64,000 bases of DNA, taken from JADLDB01 sp040755835. Lineage in GTDB: Bacteria > Myxococcota > Myxococcia > Myxococcales > Myxococcaceae. Under the pieces are notes generated by a model. It was not told the DNA's origin. It did not search any database and saw nothing but the letters and a program-made list of their open reading frames with translations. This document shows positions 16,277 to 23,771 of the stretch, in pieces (position 1 is the stretch's first letter; each line of letters starts with the position of its first letter). The stretch is taken from contig JBFMAB010000057.1 of assembly GCA_040755835.1 (NCBI GenBank), forward strand, positions 62,001 to 126,000, in the 5' to 3' direction. Both the position numbers and the translations under genes were made by a program.

Positions 16277-16954
16277 ATGCCGACTCCACTCCACCGCACC
16301 CACGGAACAGGCGTTCGCACGGACTACCCCCGGGGCCGAGCGCCGAAGCAGGACGTGGCCGAGCCGCAGTCCGCGCCCAGGACGAGCGCCCTGCGCGCCG
16401 CCTTCGACGCCGCGGTGAGGAAGGGGGCGCTCAAGGACGTGTCGCCGGCCGAGGCGAAGGCCTTGGAGAAGGCCTTCAACGCCGCGGGGGCGAAGACGGA
16501 GGACCTCTCCGGGGGGCGCGTCGGTGCCTCCATCCGAGGGATGGTGGTGGACGGTGAGCTGTTCGTCCGCACGAAGGCCGTGCGCCCGGGCGCCGCGCCG
16601 AAGTGGGCCTCCGCCGGCGCGCTGGGACACGCTCCTCAGCCGAAGACAGACGAGGTGAAGCCCGGGGGTGGTTGGAGCCCGAAGCCGAAGTCTCTGGAAG
16701 CGCGGGTGCAGAAGGCGGTCGCCCAGCGCCTGAATCTGCTGTCGAACCCGGCCTTCCAGCTGAAGGCGTCCGAGGTGGCCGAGTTGAAGCGAAGCGTCGC
16801 GAAGGGAGAGGTGCAGACAATCAGCGCGACACCGAAGGGCCTCGTGGGAGTCGGCCTGACGGGCTACGTCGCCGGAGACATGCTCATCGTCGAGAAGCGC
16901 GCGGTGCGGCCAGGCGCGGCATCCACCTTCCACCTGCTGGGCCCGCTGGACTGA
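16277..16954 (+). CDS. Unknown protein made of two tandem homologous halves
   Basis: A 225-residue protein. The ATG at 16277 has GAGGGG 3-8 bases upstream. There is no signal peptide; the first 35 residues are basic and Pro-rich. Residues about 37-117 and 140-224 are two copies of one unit: a helical pair (SALRAAFDAAVRKG against SLEARVQKAVAQRL), a Ser-Pro or Ala-Ser capped helix (SPAEAKALEKAF against KASEVAELKRSV), then beta strands. Both copies close with VDGELFVRTKAVRPGAAPKW or VAGDMLIVEKRAVRPGAAST. The doubled unit may be a small binding domain. No family or motif is recognised and no operon partner is close. Confidence 0.7.
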   Translation: MPTPLHRTHGTGVRTDYPRGRAPKQDVAEPQSAPRTSALRAAFDAAVRKGALKDVSPAEAKALEKAFNAAGAKTEDLSGGRVGASIRGMVVDGELFVRTKAVRPGAAPKWASAGALGHAPQPKTDEVKPGGGWSPKPKSLEARVQKAVAQRLNLLSNPAFQLKASEVAELKRSVAKGEVQTISATPKGLVGVGLTGYVAGDMLIVEKRAVRPGAASTFHLLGPLD

Positions 16955-17032
16955 GGTCCGGCCGCTGGCAGAAGCCCGTCGAGGCGCCCGCCGGGCGTCC
17001 AGGTCTCACCGGGCCGCGCCGGGCGCCTTCAT

Positions 17033-17797
17033 TCACAGGAAGATGCGCGTCGTCTTCTCCACGAAGGCGTCGTCGGCCCGCGCGAGGCAGCACAGCTCCT
17101 CGCCTTCGGCCCAGCGCGGGTTCCGCGCGAGGAAGAAGGCCACGTCGGGGTCCGTCAACAGGCGCTCGGGCACGTCGGCCAGCGCCGCGGTCAGCCGCGC
17201 CGGGTCTCCGTCGAAGCGCAGCGTCCCCGTCTCCGGCCGCCACGCGTCGCCGAACTTCGCGCGGCACAACCTGTTCATGAGCGAGGCCACGTCCGCCGGC
17301 GTCTGCGCGTCGTGCCGCGGGAAATGGTTGGGGAAGTAGCGCGAGAGCAAGAGGTACGTCCGGTAGCCCTTGGTGATGAGGAACCAGAACACCTCGACGC
17401 CCGGGCGCTTGAGCCGCTGCGCCAGGAGGTACCAGATGAAGGCGCGCTGCAGCGCCGTCTGGCCCCAGAAGCCCGGCGCGACGATGGTGTCGCCCGAGAA
17501 GACGACGCAGGCCCCGCGCTCCTCCAGCACCAGCAGCGTGGAGAAGCCTTGTACGCGCCGCTCCGCGTCCTTCAGCACCACCACGTGGTGCTTCTCCGAG
17601 AGGTCCCTCTCGAAGTCCGCCCGCCGCGCGCCGTCGTAGCCCGCGGCGTACAGCGTCCACATCGCCTCGCGTTCGGCCGCCGTCAGCGACGCCACCCGCC
17701 GCACGCGCGGCGTCAGCCCGCGCCCCGGCCGGAAGAAGCGCCGGTTCCGCACCAGGGGCCACGTCACCGTCCGGTGAGTGTGCTGCCGCGACGTCAC
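17033..17797 (-). CDS. GNAT-like acetyltransferase fold protein, unknown substrate
   Basis: A 254-residue protein. The central part (about 45-170) has the order of a GNAT domain: a helix MWTLYAAGY, a basic helix RRADFERDLSEKHHVVVL, a strand pair QGFSTLLVLEERG, then VVFSGDTIVAPGFWGQTALQ where the acetyl-CoA loop would be, and a helix with KGYRTYLLLSRYFPNHFPRH. The usual Q/RxxGxG/A signature is not exact, so activity is uncertain. The C-terminal 60 residues look helical and end in DAFVEKTTRIFL. The gene stands alone, convergent with the unknown duplicated protein and divergent from the PilZ gene. Confidence 0.6.
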   Translation of the reverse strand: MTSRQHTHRTVTWPLVRNRRFFRPGRGLTPRVRRVASLTAAEREAMWTLYAAGYDGARRADFERDLSEKHHVVVLKDAERRVQGFSTLLVLEERGACVVFSGDTIVAPGFWGQTALQRAFIWYLLAQRLKRPGVEVFWFLITKGYRTYLLLSRYFPNHFPRHDAQTPADVASLMNRLCRAKFGDAWRPETGTLRFDGDPARLTAALADVPERLLTDPDVAFFLARNPRWAEGEELCCLARADDAFVEKTTRIFL

Positions 17798-17917
17798 GGG
17801 CGCGCACCATACCCCTTCGCCGCGCCGCGCGACGCCGTACAGCCCGGCCGGAAATCGACGTCACCGACGATTGCCAGCCGCCCCGGCCGCGGCGCCTGCG
17901 CTACCCTCCGAGGCGTC

Positions 17918-19126
17918 GTGTTCGGCAATCGTCGCTTCGCGCGGTACCCGGCCAACCTGCGCCTCCGTCTTCAGCTCCCCGGTGGCGAGCTGGAGACGAC
18001 GACGGAGGACGTTTCGCTCGCGGGCTTCAGCGCGCCGTGTCCGACGCTGCCCGAGGTCGGCACCACCTTCGGCTTCGTCGTGTACCTGCCCGACGGTCAC
18101 CCGGTGTCCGGCAGCGCCAGTGCGATGCGCGTCTCACCCGACGGGCTGGCCGGCTTCTCGTGCGAGTTTTCTCCCACGGAGCTGCCCGCCTGGGAGGCCT
18201 TCGTCGCGCAGGAGCAGGACTCCGGCGGCCTGTGGCGGATGATCGCCCGCTACGCGCGCAGCGAGGGCGACGACGCAGAGGCCGCGCGCTCGGTGCTGGA
18301 GAAGGGGCGCTTCGGCTTCCTCTTCAAGCGCATCGGCGGCGAAAAGAAGGACGAGGCGCCCGAGCCCACCTCGGTGCGCCTGCACATGGTGGGTGAGAAT
18401 GGCGAGGCGTACCGCATCGCCTTCGAGAAGCACCCCAGCGAGCCGCCCGAGGCGTCGGCCTTCGCGAGCGCCGCGCCGAAGGTGCTCGAGCTGGCGAAGC
18501 GCACGGTGTCGCGCATCCTCACCCAGGACGTGTTCCTCAAGCGCTCGCCGCACGCGAAGGTGCAGCCGGTGCGCCTCGTGGAGATGGTGAAGGGCGGCTA
18601 CGGCTACGTCGTGCAGCACCCCGGCGGGAAGCCCGGCCTCATGGGCCTGCACGGCAGCGAGCTCATCGCGGTGGAGGTGGACGGCAAGCCCGTCTTTCCA
18701 TTCCTCGACGCCGCGGACCTCGAGCGCATCGCGTGCGACACGTTCCGCCGGCTGCCGGAGGAGGCGGCGCGCGCGGCCGAACCCGCCGGGACGGTGGTGA
18801 AGCAGGAGCGCTTCTCGCCGGCCTACGCGCACAAGGTGGTGGACACCAAGGGCGCCGCGCGCACCACGCAGGAGGACGTGCGGCGCCTGCTGGGCGCCAG
18901 CCAGCGTGTCCAGACGCGCACCTACGGCGAGCGCACGCTGAAGCTCTTCCCCGAGCTCTGGCTGGAGGTGGAGCGGCCCTCGGCGTGGCCCGGCGCGCTG
19001 CGCGGCTTCGCGATGGAGGACGGGCCGGCGCTGTGCGTCTTCGCCCTCGAAGGGAAGGGCGCGCCGCGCGTGGTGCGCCTCGAGGCGGGCGACCTGTTGT
19101 CCCTCATCCGCGCCCGCGAGGTGTGA
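17918..19126 (+). CDS. PilZ-domain protein (c-di-GMP receptor candidate)
   Basis: A 402-residue protein starting at a GTG with GAGG upstream; the open frame extends further upstream but only as antisense of the GNAT-like gene. The N-terminal 90 residues are a PilZ domain. NRRFARYPANLRLRLQLPGG carries the RxxxR c-di-GMP motif, and DVSLAGFSAP carries the D/NxSxxG motif, so binding residues are kept. The remaining 300 residues have no recognised family: a mixed segment, a basic patch KVQPVRLVEMVKGGYGYVVQ, and a C-terminal region with alternating strands. It probably links c-di-GMP level to an effector in motility or envelope work. It has no close operon partner. Confidence 0.85.
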   Translation: MFGNRRFARYPANLRLRLQLPGGELETTTEDVSLAGFSAPCPTLPEVGTTFGFVVYLPDGHPVSGSASAMRVSPDGLAGFSCEFSPTELPAWEAFVAQEQDSGGLWRMIARYARSEGDDAEAARSVLEKGRFGFLFKRIGGEKKDEAPEPTSVRLHMVGENGEAYRIAFEKHPSEPPEASAFASAAPKVLELAKRTVSRILTQDVFLKRSPHAKVQPVRLVEMVKGGYGYVVQHPGGKPGLMGLHGSELIAVEVDGKPVFPFLDAADLERIACDTFRRLPEEAARAAEPAGTVVKQERFSPAYAHKVVDTKGAARTTQEDVRRLLGASQRVQTRTYGERTLKLFPELWLEVERPSAWPGALRGFAMEDGPALCVFALEGKGAPRVVRLEAGDLLSLIRAREV

Positions 19127-19436
19127 GCCGCCGCATGACCGCGCGCACGCCGAGGGAGGACGTGGGTCCCGGCAGCCGTGCATGCCTTTTTGCGCGCGTG
19201 ACGCGAACTCGACCAGGCGCTCGACGCCGCCGAGCGCCGCGTCACGCAGGCGCAGGCGGCCTACGACGAGGTGAACGCTCGCCTCTCGGAAGGTGCAGGG
19301 GCCTGGGCGCCCGGCTCGATGAATCGACGACGGTGGGGTTGCCCGGCGCCCCGGTGAATCGACGGCTCGGCGATGCAGAGCGACCGCTCGTCCGCGGCGC
19401 ACACAGTCGCGGCGGCGGGCGTGCGTTCCTCGCCGC
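19127..19436 (+). other. 310-base stretch with a short coiled-coil relic
   Basis: No intact gene. At about 19205-19320 the plus strand reads ELDQALDAAERRVTQAQAAY and continues DEVNARLSEG, a good coiled-coil pattern with no start codon upstream and no recognisable continuation, so probably the remains of a longer gene. Just after the PilZ gene, GGCA...TGCC followed by TTTTT (19171-19191) makes a weak terminator-like hairpin. Confidence 0.35.
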
Positions 19437-20981
19437 ATGCGCCTCCTCCTCCTGAATCCGCCGCACACCGCCATCGGCAGCCGCTGCGTACCGGACGATC
19501 GTCTCCCGCCGCTCGGCCTGCTCGCGCTCGGCGGCCCGCTGCTCGACGCCGGGCACCACGTCGAGCTGTTCGACGCGGACCTGGACGACGTTCCGCCCGA
19601 CGCCATCGTCGACGAGGTGTACCGCCGCGCGCCCGACGCGGTCCTCATCGGCCACGCGGGCTCCACCTCCGCGCACCCGACGGTGGTGGCGCTGGCGCGA
19701 GCGCTGAAGCAGCGGCTGCCGGCGCTCACGCTCGTCTACGGCGGCGTCTTCCCGACGTACCACTGGCGCGAAGCGCTCGAGGAGGCGCCGGAGGTGGACG
19801 TCATCGTCCGCGGCGAAGGCGAGGACACGGTCGTGAAGCTGTTCGCCGCGCTCGAGGCGGGCCGCCCGCTCGAGACGGTGCGCGGCCTCGCGTTTCGTCG
19901 CCTGGGCCTCCCGTTCGCCACGCCGGACGCCGAGCTCATTCGCGACCTCGACGCGTACCGCGTGGGCTGGGAGCTCATCGACTTCTCGCGGTACCACTAC
20001 TGGGGCGGCAAGCGCGCGGTGGTGATGCAGTTCTCCCGCGGCTGTCCGCACCGGTGCAGCTACTGCGGGCAGCGCGGCTTCTGGACGCGCTGGCGCCACC
20101 GCGACCCGAAGGCCTTCGCGCGGGAGATTGCCTGGCTGCACCGCGAGCACGGCGTCGAGGTGGTGAACCTGGCTGACGAGAACCCCACCTCGCAGCGGGC
20201 GGCGTGGAAGGCCCTGTGCGAGGCGCTCGTCGCGGAAGGGACTCCCGTCACGCTGGTCGGCTCGACGCGCGCCGGCGACATCGTGCGCGACGCGGACCTG
20301 CTGCCGCTCTACAAGCGCGCCGGCGTCGCGCGCTTCCTGCTCGGCACCGAGTCGACGGACGAAGCGACGCTGAAGCGCATCCAGAAGGGCGCCACCACCG
20401 CCATCGACAAGGAGGCGATTCGCCTCTTGCGCGCGCACGACATCCTCTCGCTCGCGACGTGGGTGGTCGGTTTCGAGGAGGAGCGGCCGCGCGACTACCT
20501 GCGCGGCTTTCGGCAACTCATCGACTACGACCCGGACCAGGTACAGCTCTTGTACGTCACGCCGCACCGGTGGACGGGCTTCTTCACCGAGGCGCGCGGC
20601 CGCCGCGTCATCCAGCTCGACCGCCGGCGCTGGGACTACAAGCACCAGGTGCTCGCCACGCGGCACCTGCGGCCGTGGCTCGTCATCACGCTGGTGAAGG
20701 CGATGGAGGTGGGCCTGCAGCTGCGCCCGAGGGCGCTGTGGCGTGTGCTGTGGCGGCGGGACAAGGCCATCCTCGACGCACAACGCTGGTACTACCGCGT
20801 GGGCCGGCGCGTGTGGTTCCACGAGTGGGCGAACTTCCTGTTCCGCGAGCGGCGCGTGGACGACGGGCCGACGGTGGAAGCGATGTGGGGTGCGCCGCAG
20901 CAGGCCGAGGAGGCGCCGATGGCCGTCACGCCGCGACGCCGTCCGGGGCCACGGCCGCCCGCAGAGGAGCACGCCGCGTAG
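19437..20981 (+). CDS. B12-binding radical SAM protein, BchE-like (anaerobic Mg-protoporphyrin IX monomethyl ester cyclase type)
   Basis: A 514-residue protein. Residues 1-150 form a cobalamin-binding-type domain (opening MRLLLLNPPHTAIGSR, then LVYGGVFPTYHW and VDVIVRGEGEDT). The radical SAM motif SRGCPHRCSYCGQ gives Cys203, Cys207 and Cys210 for the [4Fe-4S] cluster. The C-terminal part has a distinctive block YVTPHRWTGFF, then RRRWDYKHQVL, then LRPRALWR. From memory this is shared with proteins annotated as anaerobic cyclases of bacteriochlorophyll synthesis. BchE in phototrophs makes ring E of the pigment without oxygen. No other pigment gene is in the window, so the true substrate may differ; I withhold the symbol. 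Confidence 0.8.
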   Translation: MRLLLLNPPHTAIGSRCVPDDRLPPLGLLALGGPLLDAGHHVELFDADLDDVPPDAIVDEVYRRAPDAVLIGHAGSTSAHPTVVALARALKQRLPALTLVYGGVFPTYHWREALEEAPEVDVIVRGEGEDTVVKLFAALEAGRPLETVRGLAFRRLGLPFATPDAELIRDLDAYRVGWELIDFSRYHYWGGKRAVVMQFSRGCPHRCSYCGQRGFWTRWRHRDPKAFAREIAWLHREHGVEVVNLADENPTSQRAAWKALCEALVAEGTPVTLVGSTRAGDIVRDADLLPLYKRAGVARFLLGTESTDEATLKRIQKGATTAIDKEAIRLLRAHDILSLATWVVGFEEERPRDYLRGFRQLIDYDPDQVQLLYVTPHRWTGFFTEARGRRVIQLDRRRWDYKHQVLATRHLRPWLVITLVKAMEVGLQLRPRALWRVLWRRDKAILDAQRWYYRVGRRVWFHEWANFLFRERRVDDGPTVEAMWGAPQQAEEAPMAVTPRRRPGPRPPAEEHAA

Positions 20982-21390
20982 CGCGAGGCGACGTCGCCGC
21001 GGCCGCTCAGCGGGGGCGGACCGGGTCATCGACCGCGCTCGGCCCCTGCGGCGCTCGCCGAGCGGCAGCGGCGTCGCGTCGTGCGCGGCGAGGCCCTTTC
21101 GCCAGCTCGGGCGGCTGCGCGTCTTCGTTCCCGGCTGGAGCCAGGCTGGCCGCGTTCCCGCGATTCACCCGCTGGGGCGCCGGCCGCGGTGGATCGCCGC
21201 GGAGGCCGATGTTCCGGCCTGGGCACCGCCGTTCAGCGGGGGCGATGTCGATTTTTCGATCACACGCGCCGCGCAACCTCGCGAAGCGATCGCGCGTTTT
21301 CCGCCAGCGTGGATCAGACGAAAAAGAGGGGGTTGCGGCCGTCGTCAGGCGTGAGAAATCTTTGGTGTCTCACGTGAGGTGAACACGACC
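20982..21390. other. 409-base stretch without a gene
   Basis: Nothing coding is supported. GGCGACGTCGCC, a 12-bp perfect palindrome at 20987-20998, lies 6 bases after the BchE-like stop codon and could be a regulator site or part of a weak terminator. The last 80 bases are less GC-rich and hold the inverted repeat listed separately, so the promoter of the zinc-ribbon gene is probably there. Confidence 0.4.
21350..21374 (+). promoter_or_regulatory. Inverted repeat just upstream of the zinc-ribbon gene's ribosome-binding site
   Basis: CGTGAGA and TCTCACG are perfect 7-bp arms around an 11-base loop. The ribosome-binding site GAGGTGA begins at the next base (21375). It could be an operator or an mRNA hairpin that affects ribosome access. 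Confidence 0.45.
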
Positions 21391-21699
21391 ATGAACCACG
21401 GAATCGATGAGGGCCGTGCGCTGCAGTTCGAGGCGATGATGCAGCGGCTGGCCGCGATGCAGGCGAAGTACAAGGGTGTGCGCGGCGAGCTGCTCGCGAA
21501 GGTGCGCGACGAGCTGATGAGCCTCAAGCCGTCGAAGGATGCGCCCGCCAGCCCTCCGCGGCCCGCCGCGCGCCCGACGCCGAACCCCGTCGTGCAGAAC
21601 GCGCTGCCGTCGTGCCGCGTGTGCGGGCGTGGCATGAAGCTGAAGAAGGACGAAGGCGTGCTCGTGTGCGAGCGCGGCCACACCCGTCTGCTGACGTGA
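21391..21699 (+). CDS. Small zinc-ribbon-like protein
   Basis: A 102-residue protein. The ATG at 21391 is favoured by GAGGTGA 9 bases upstream; an in-frame GTG at 21379 overlaps that site. The N-terminal half is helical (LQFEAMMQRLAAMQAKYKGV, then LLAKVRDELMSLK), probably a coiled coil. The middle is Pro-rich. The C-terminus has CRVCGRGMKLKKDEGVLVC and then ERGH, a CxxC...CxxxH set that can bind one zinc ion, as in small zinc ribbons that contact RNA polymerase or nucleic acid. The role is unknown. Confidence 0.7.
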   Translation: MNHGIDEGRALQFEAMMQRLAAMQAKYKGVRGELLAKVRDELMSLKPSKDAPASPPRPAARPTPNPVVQNALPSCRVCGRGMKLKKDEGVLVCERGHTRLLT

Positions 21700-21911
21700 G
21701 GCGCGGCCCGGCGGGACCGGGGCCTGCGCGCCGCCCTGCGGCCGTTGCTGGTGGCGCTCGCGATGCGCGACGACGGCGTGCGGCGATGGTCGTGGAGGTC
21801 CACCCCGAGCTCGTGAAGGAGCGGGGACACCGCTGTGGGGGCGGTGGCTGACCATTCCGCGCGGGGTGCAGCCCACGAAAAGGCCGCATCTCGGGCAGGA
21901 AGAAGTCGAAG
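21700..21911. other. Short spacer before the frameshifted relic
   Basis: No gene is supported. One plus-strand frame reads GLRAALRPLLVALAMRDDGV at about 21719-21778 without a start and soon hits a stop, perhaps another small relic. Confidence 0.25.
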
Positions 21912-22479
21912 GTGTCGGAGACGGTGCCGGTGAATTCGACGAAGGAAGGCGAGCCGCCGCGACGCTGGCCTCCGAGGCGCTGCGCGAGGCCACCCGCACC
22001 CAGGACGCTGCCGCGAAGGTGGCCCACGCCTTCCTCATGGCCGCCCGCGCTGCCATCGCCCGCACCGGCGCCACCGACGCCCAGCGCGCCGCCTTCGGCT
22101 TGAAGCTGGCGGCGAAGCCTCTCAAGGTTTCCTCTGTCGTTGCCGGCCTCGATGCCTTCGTCGACGCCGCCACCCGTTTCCCGGACGTCGCCCGCGGCGC
22201 CGGCCTCCTTCCGGCCGACATCGACCAGGCCCGCTCGCTGCGCGCCGCCCTCATCGCCGCCGACGCCGCCCAGGAGACGAAGAAGCAGACATCCAGGACG
22301 CCCACCGCTGAGCGCGCCCAACTCCAGCACCGCATCGAGGAGGCCGTCGACGCCATTGTCGCCGCCGGCACGTCGCCTTCGTTTTCCAACCCGAGATGGC
22401 CGCGCGCTGCCAGGCCCTCGTGCCCTCCTACGGGAAGGGCGCGCGCAAGAAGTCCGGCTCCACCGCCACGCCTGCCTGA
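21912..22479 (+). pseudogene. Frameshifted helical protein gene, unknown family
   Basis: Three frames carry successive parts of one protein. From the GTG at 21912 it reads MSETVPVNSTKEGEP. In a second frame (about 21960-22370) it reads ATLASEALREATRTQDAAAK, then HAFLMAARAAIARTGATDAQ, then FPDVARGAGLLPADIDQARS, then HRIEEAVDAIVAAG. In a third it reads VAFVFQPEMAARCQALVPSY, then GKGARKKSGSTATPA and a stop at 22477-22479. Two single-base changes, near 21955 and 22370, would restore about 190 residues. The helical repeats and basic tail suggest a cytoplasmic protein. Sequencing error is possible but would be needed twice. Confidence 0.6.
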
Positions 22480-22544
22480 CTCGCGCCCGCGCGCGACACC
22501 GTCGCGGCCGCCCGACGCCTGACGGCTGTCGTCCGAAAGCCTCC

Positions 22545-22712
22545 CTGCTGTCGCCCGGAGGCACCCCGCTGTCGCGCAAAGGCACCCCGCTGTCGCGCAA
22601 AGGCACCCTGCTGCCGCCCGGAGGCACCCTGCTGCCGCCCGGAGGCACCCTGCTGCCGCCGGAAGGCACCCTGCTGCCGCCGGAAGGCACCCTGCTGCCG
22701 CCCGAGGGACAT
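22545..22712. repeat. Tandem repeat, 8 units of 21 bp
   Basis: The unit is CTGCTGCCGCCCGGAGGCACC with small variants; a degenerate ninth copy may precede it. Units 2-3, 4-5 and 6-7 are identical pairs, which points to recent pairwise duplication. Because 21 is a multiple of three, all frames are open; on the plus strand one frame encodes GTLLPPG heptads. It sits directly in front of the promoter of the Gld-type transporter operon. It is not a CRISPR: there are no spacers. Confidence 0.9.
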
Positions 22713-22744
22713 CGCATCGCACGTACCCGGGCGCAGGCGGCGCC

Positions 22745-22772
22745 TTGACATCGAGGAGAGATGTCTTACGTG
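22745..22772 (+). promoter_or_regulatory. Sigma-70-type promoter candidate for the Gld-type transporter operon
   Basis: A perfect -35 box TTGACA at 22745-22750 is followed after 16 bases by TACGTG, a weak -10. Transcription would start near 22779. That leaves the ATG at 22797 with AAGGGG upstream as the first usable start and puts the upstream ATG at 22761 outside the message. Confidence 0.4.
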
Positions 22773-22796
22773 CCCGCCCATTCCCAAGGGGTGTCC

Positions 22797-23771
22797 ATGC
22801 CTGGTTCGATGATTCACATCGAGGGCCTGGTGAAGCGTTACGGCACGACCGAAGCGCTCAAGGGGCTCTCATTCGAGGTGCCGCGGGGGCAGGTCGTCGG
22901 CTTTTTGGGGCCAAACGGCGCCGGGAAGTCGACGACGATGAAGATTCTCGCGGGCTCGCTGCGACCGACGAGTGGCCGGGCGCTGGTCGCCGGACTCGAC
23001 GTGCAGGAGGACCCGGTCGCCGCGCGCCGGCGCATCGGGTACCTGCCGGAGAACAACCCGCTGTACGAAGACATGATGGTCGTCGAGTACCTGCGGTTCA
23101 TCGCCGAGGTCCGCGGCGTGCCGCCGGCCGAGCGCCGCGCGAAGTTGCAGCGGGCCGTCGAGTCCTGCGGGTTGGGGCAGGTCATCGGGAAGGACATCGG
23201 CCAGCTCTCGCGCGGCTTCCGGCAGCGCGTCGGCCTGGCGCAGGCCATCCTTCATGATCCGGACCTCCTCATCCTCGACGAGCCCACCGCCGGCCTCGAC
23301 CCGAACCAGATCGTCGAGATCCGCAGCCTCATCCGCGAGCTGGGGCGCGAGAAGACGGTCATCCTCTCGACGCACATCCTCTCGGAGGTGCAGACGACCT
23401 GCAGCCGCGTGCTCATCATCAACGACGGCCGGCTGGTGGCGGACGACACCCCCGAGCACCTGACCCAGGCGTCCGAGGGCGGTGGGGCGCTGCACGTGGT
23501 GGTGGCCGCCCGCCACGGCCAGCTGCTCGAAGTCTCGCGCGTGCGCGATGTGCTCGCCGGCATGCCGGGCGTCACCGGCGTCGAACAGGCCGATGCCGAC
23601 GGGCCGGGCACCTTCGGCTTCGAGGTGCGCTTCGGCAACGAAGACGTGCGCCGGACCCTGTTCGACGTGGTGGTGCAGAACGACCTGGTGCTGCTCGAGG
23701 TCCGCCGCACCCAGGCCAGCCTCGAAGACACCTTCCGGAAACTCACCATGGACCCGCGGAGGGCCGCATGA
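22797..23771 (+). CDS. ABC transporter ATP-binding protein, GldA-like
   Basis: A 324-residue protein counted from the ATG at 22797 (AAGGGG 6 bases upstream); an in-frame ATG at 22761 would add 12 residues but lies inside the proposed promoter. Walker A GPNGAGKST is at residues 38-46, the signature LSRGFRQRV is intact, Walker B is LLILDEPTAGLD, and the H-loop is STHILSEV. The 90-residue C-terminal extension is usual for the NatA/GldA class. It energises the permease encoded next, which it overlaps by 4 bases (ATGA). In gliding Bacteroidetes the GldA-GldF-GldG set supports movement; in other bacteria the role of this set is not known. Confidence 0.92.
   Translation: MPGSMIHIEGLVKRYGTTEALKGLSFEVPRGQVVGFLGPNGAGKSTTMKILAGSLRPTSGRALVAGLDVQEDPVAARRRIGYLPENNPLYEDMMVVEYLRFIAEVRGVPPAERRAKLQRAVESCGLGQVIGKDIGQLSRGFRQRVGLAQAILHDPDLLILDEPTAGLDPNQIVEIRSLIRELGREKTVILSTHILSEVQTTCSRVLIINDGRLVADDTPEHLTQASEGGGALHVVVAARHGQLLEVSRVRDVLAGMPGVTGVEQADADGPGTFGFEVRFGNEDVRRTLFDVVVQNDLVLLEVRRTQASLEDTFRKLTMDPRRAA

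Noticed and set aside
15828..16289. N-terminal extension of the 909-aa exported protein
   Set aside because: It reads through the GH3 relic and the hairpin and would bury the signal peptide that begins at 15827.
19437..20981. Evidence for a bacteriochlorophyll gene cluster
   Set aside because: Only one BchE-like gene is present; neighbours are a PilZ gene and a zinc-ribbon gene.
19242..21029. Long minus-strand frame opposite the BchE-like gene
   Set aside because: Shadow of a gene with clear radical SAM motifs; composition is unlike a natural protein.
22545..22712. CRISPR-like array
   Set aside because: Units follow each other directly without unique spacers, and no cas gene is near.
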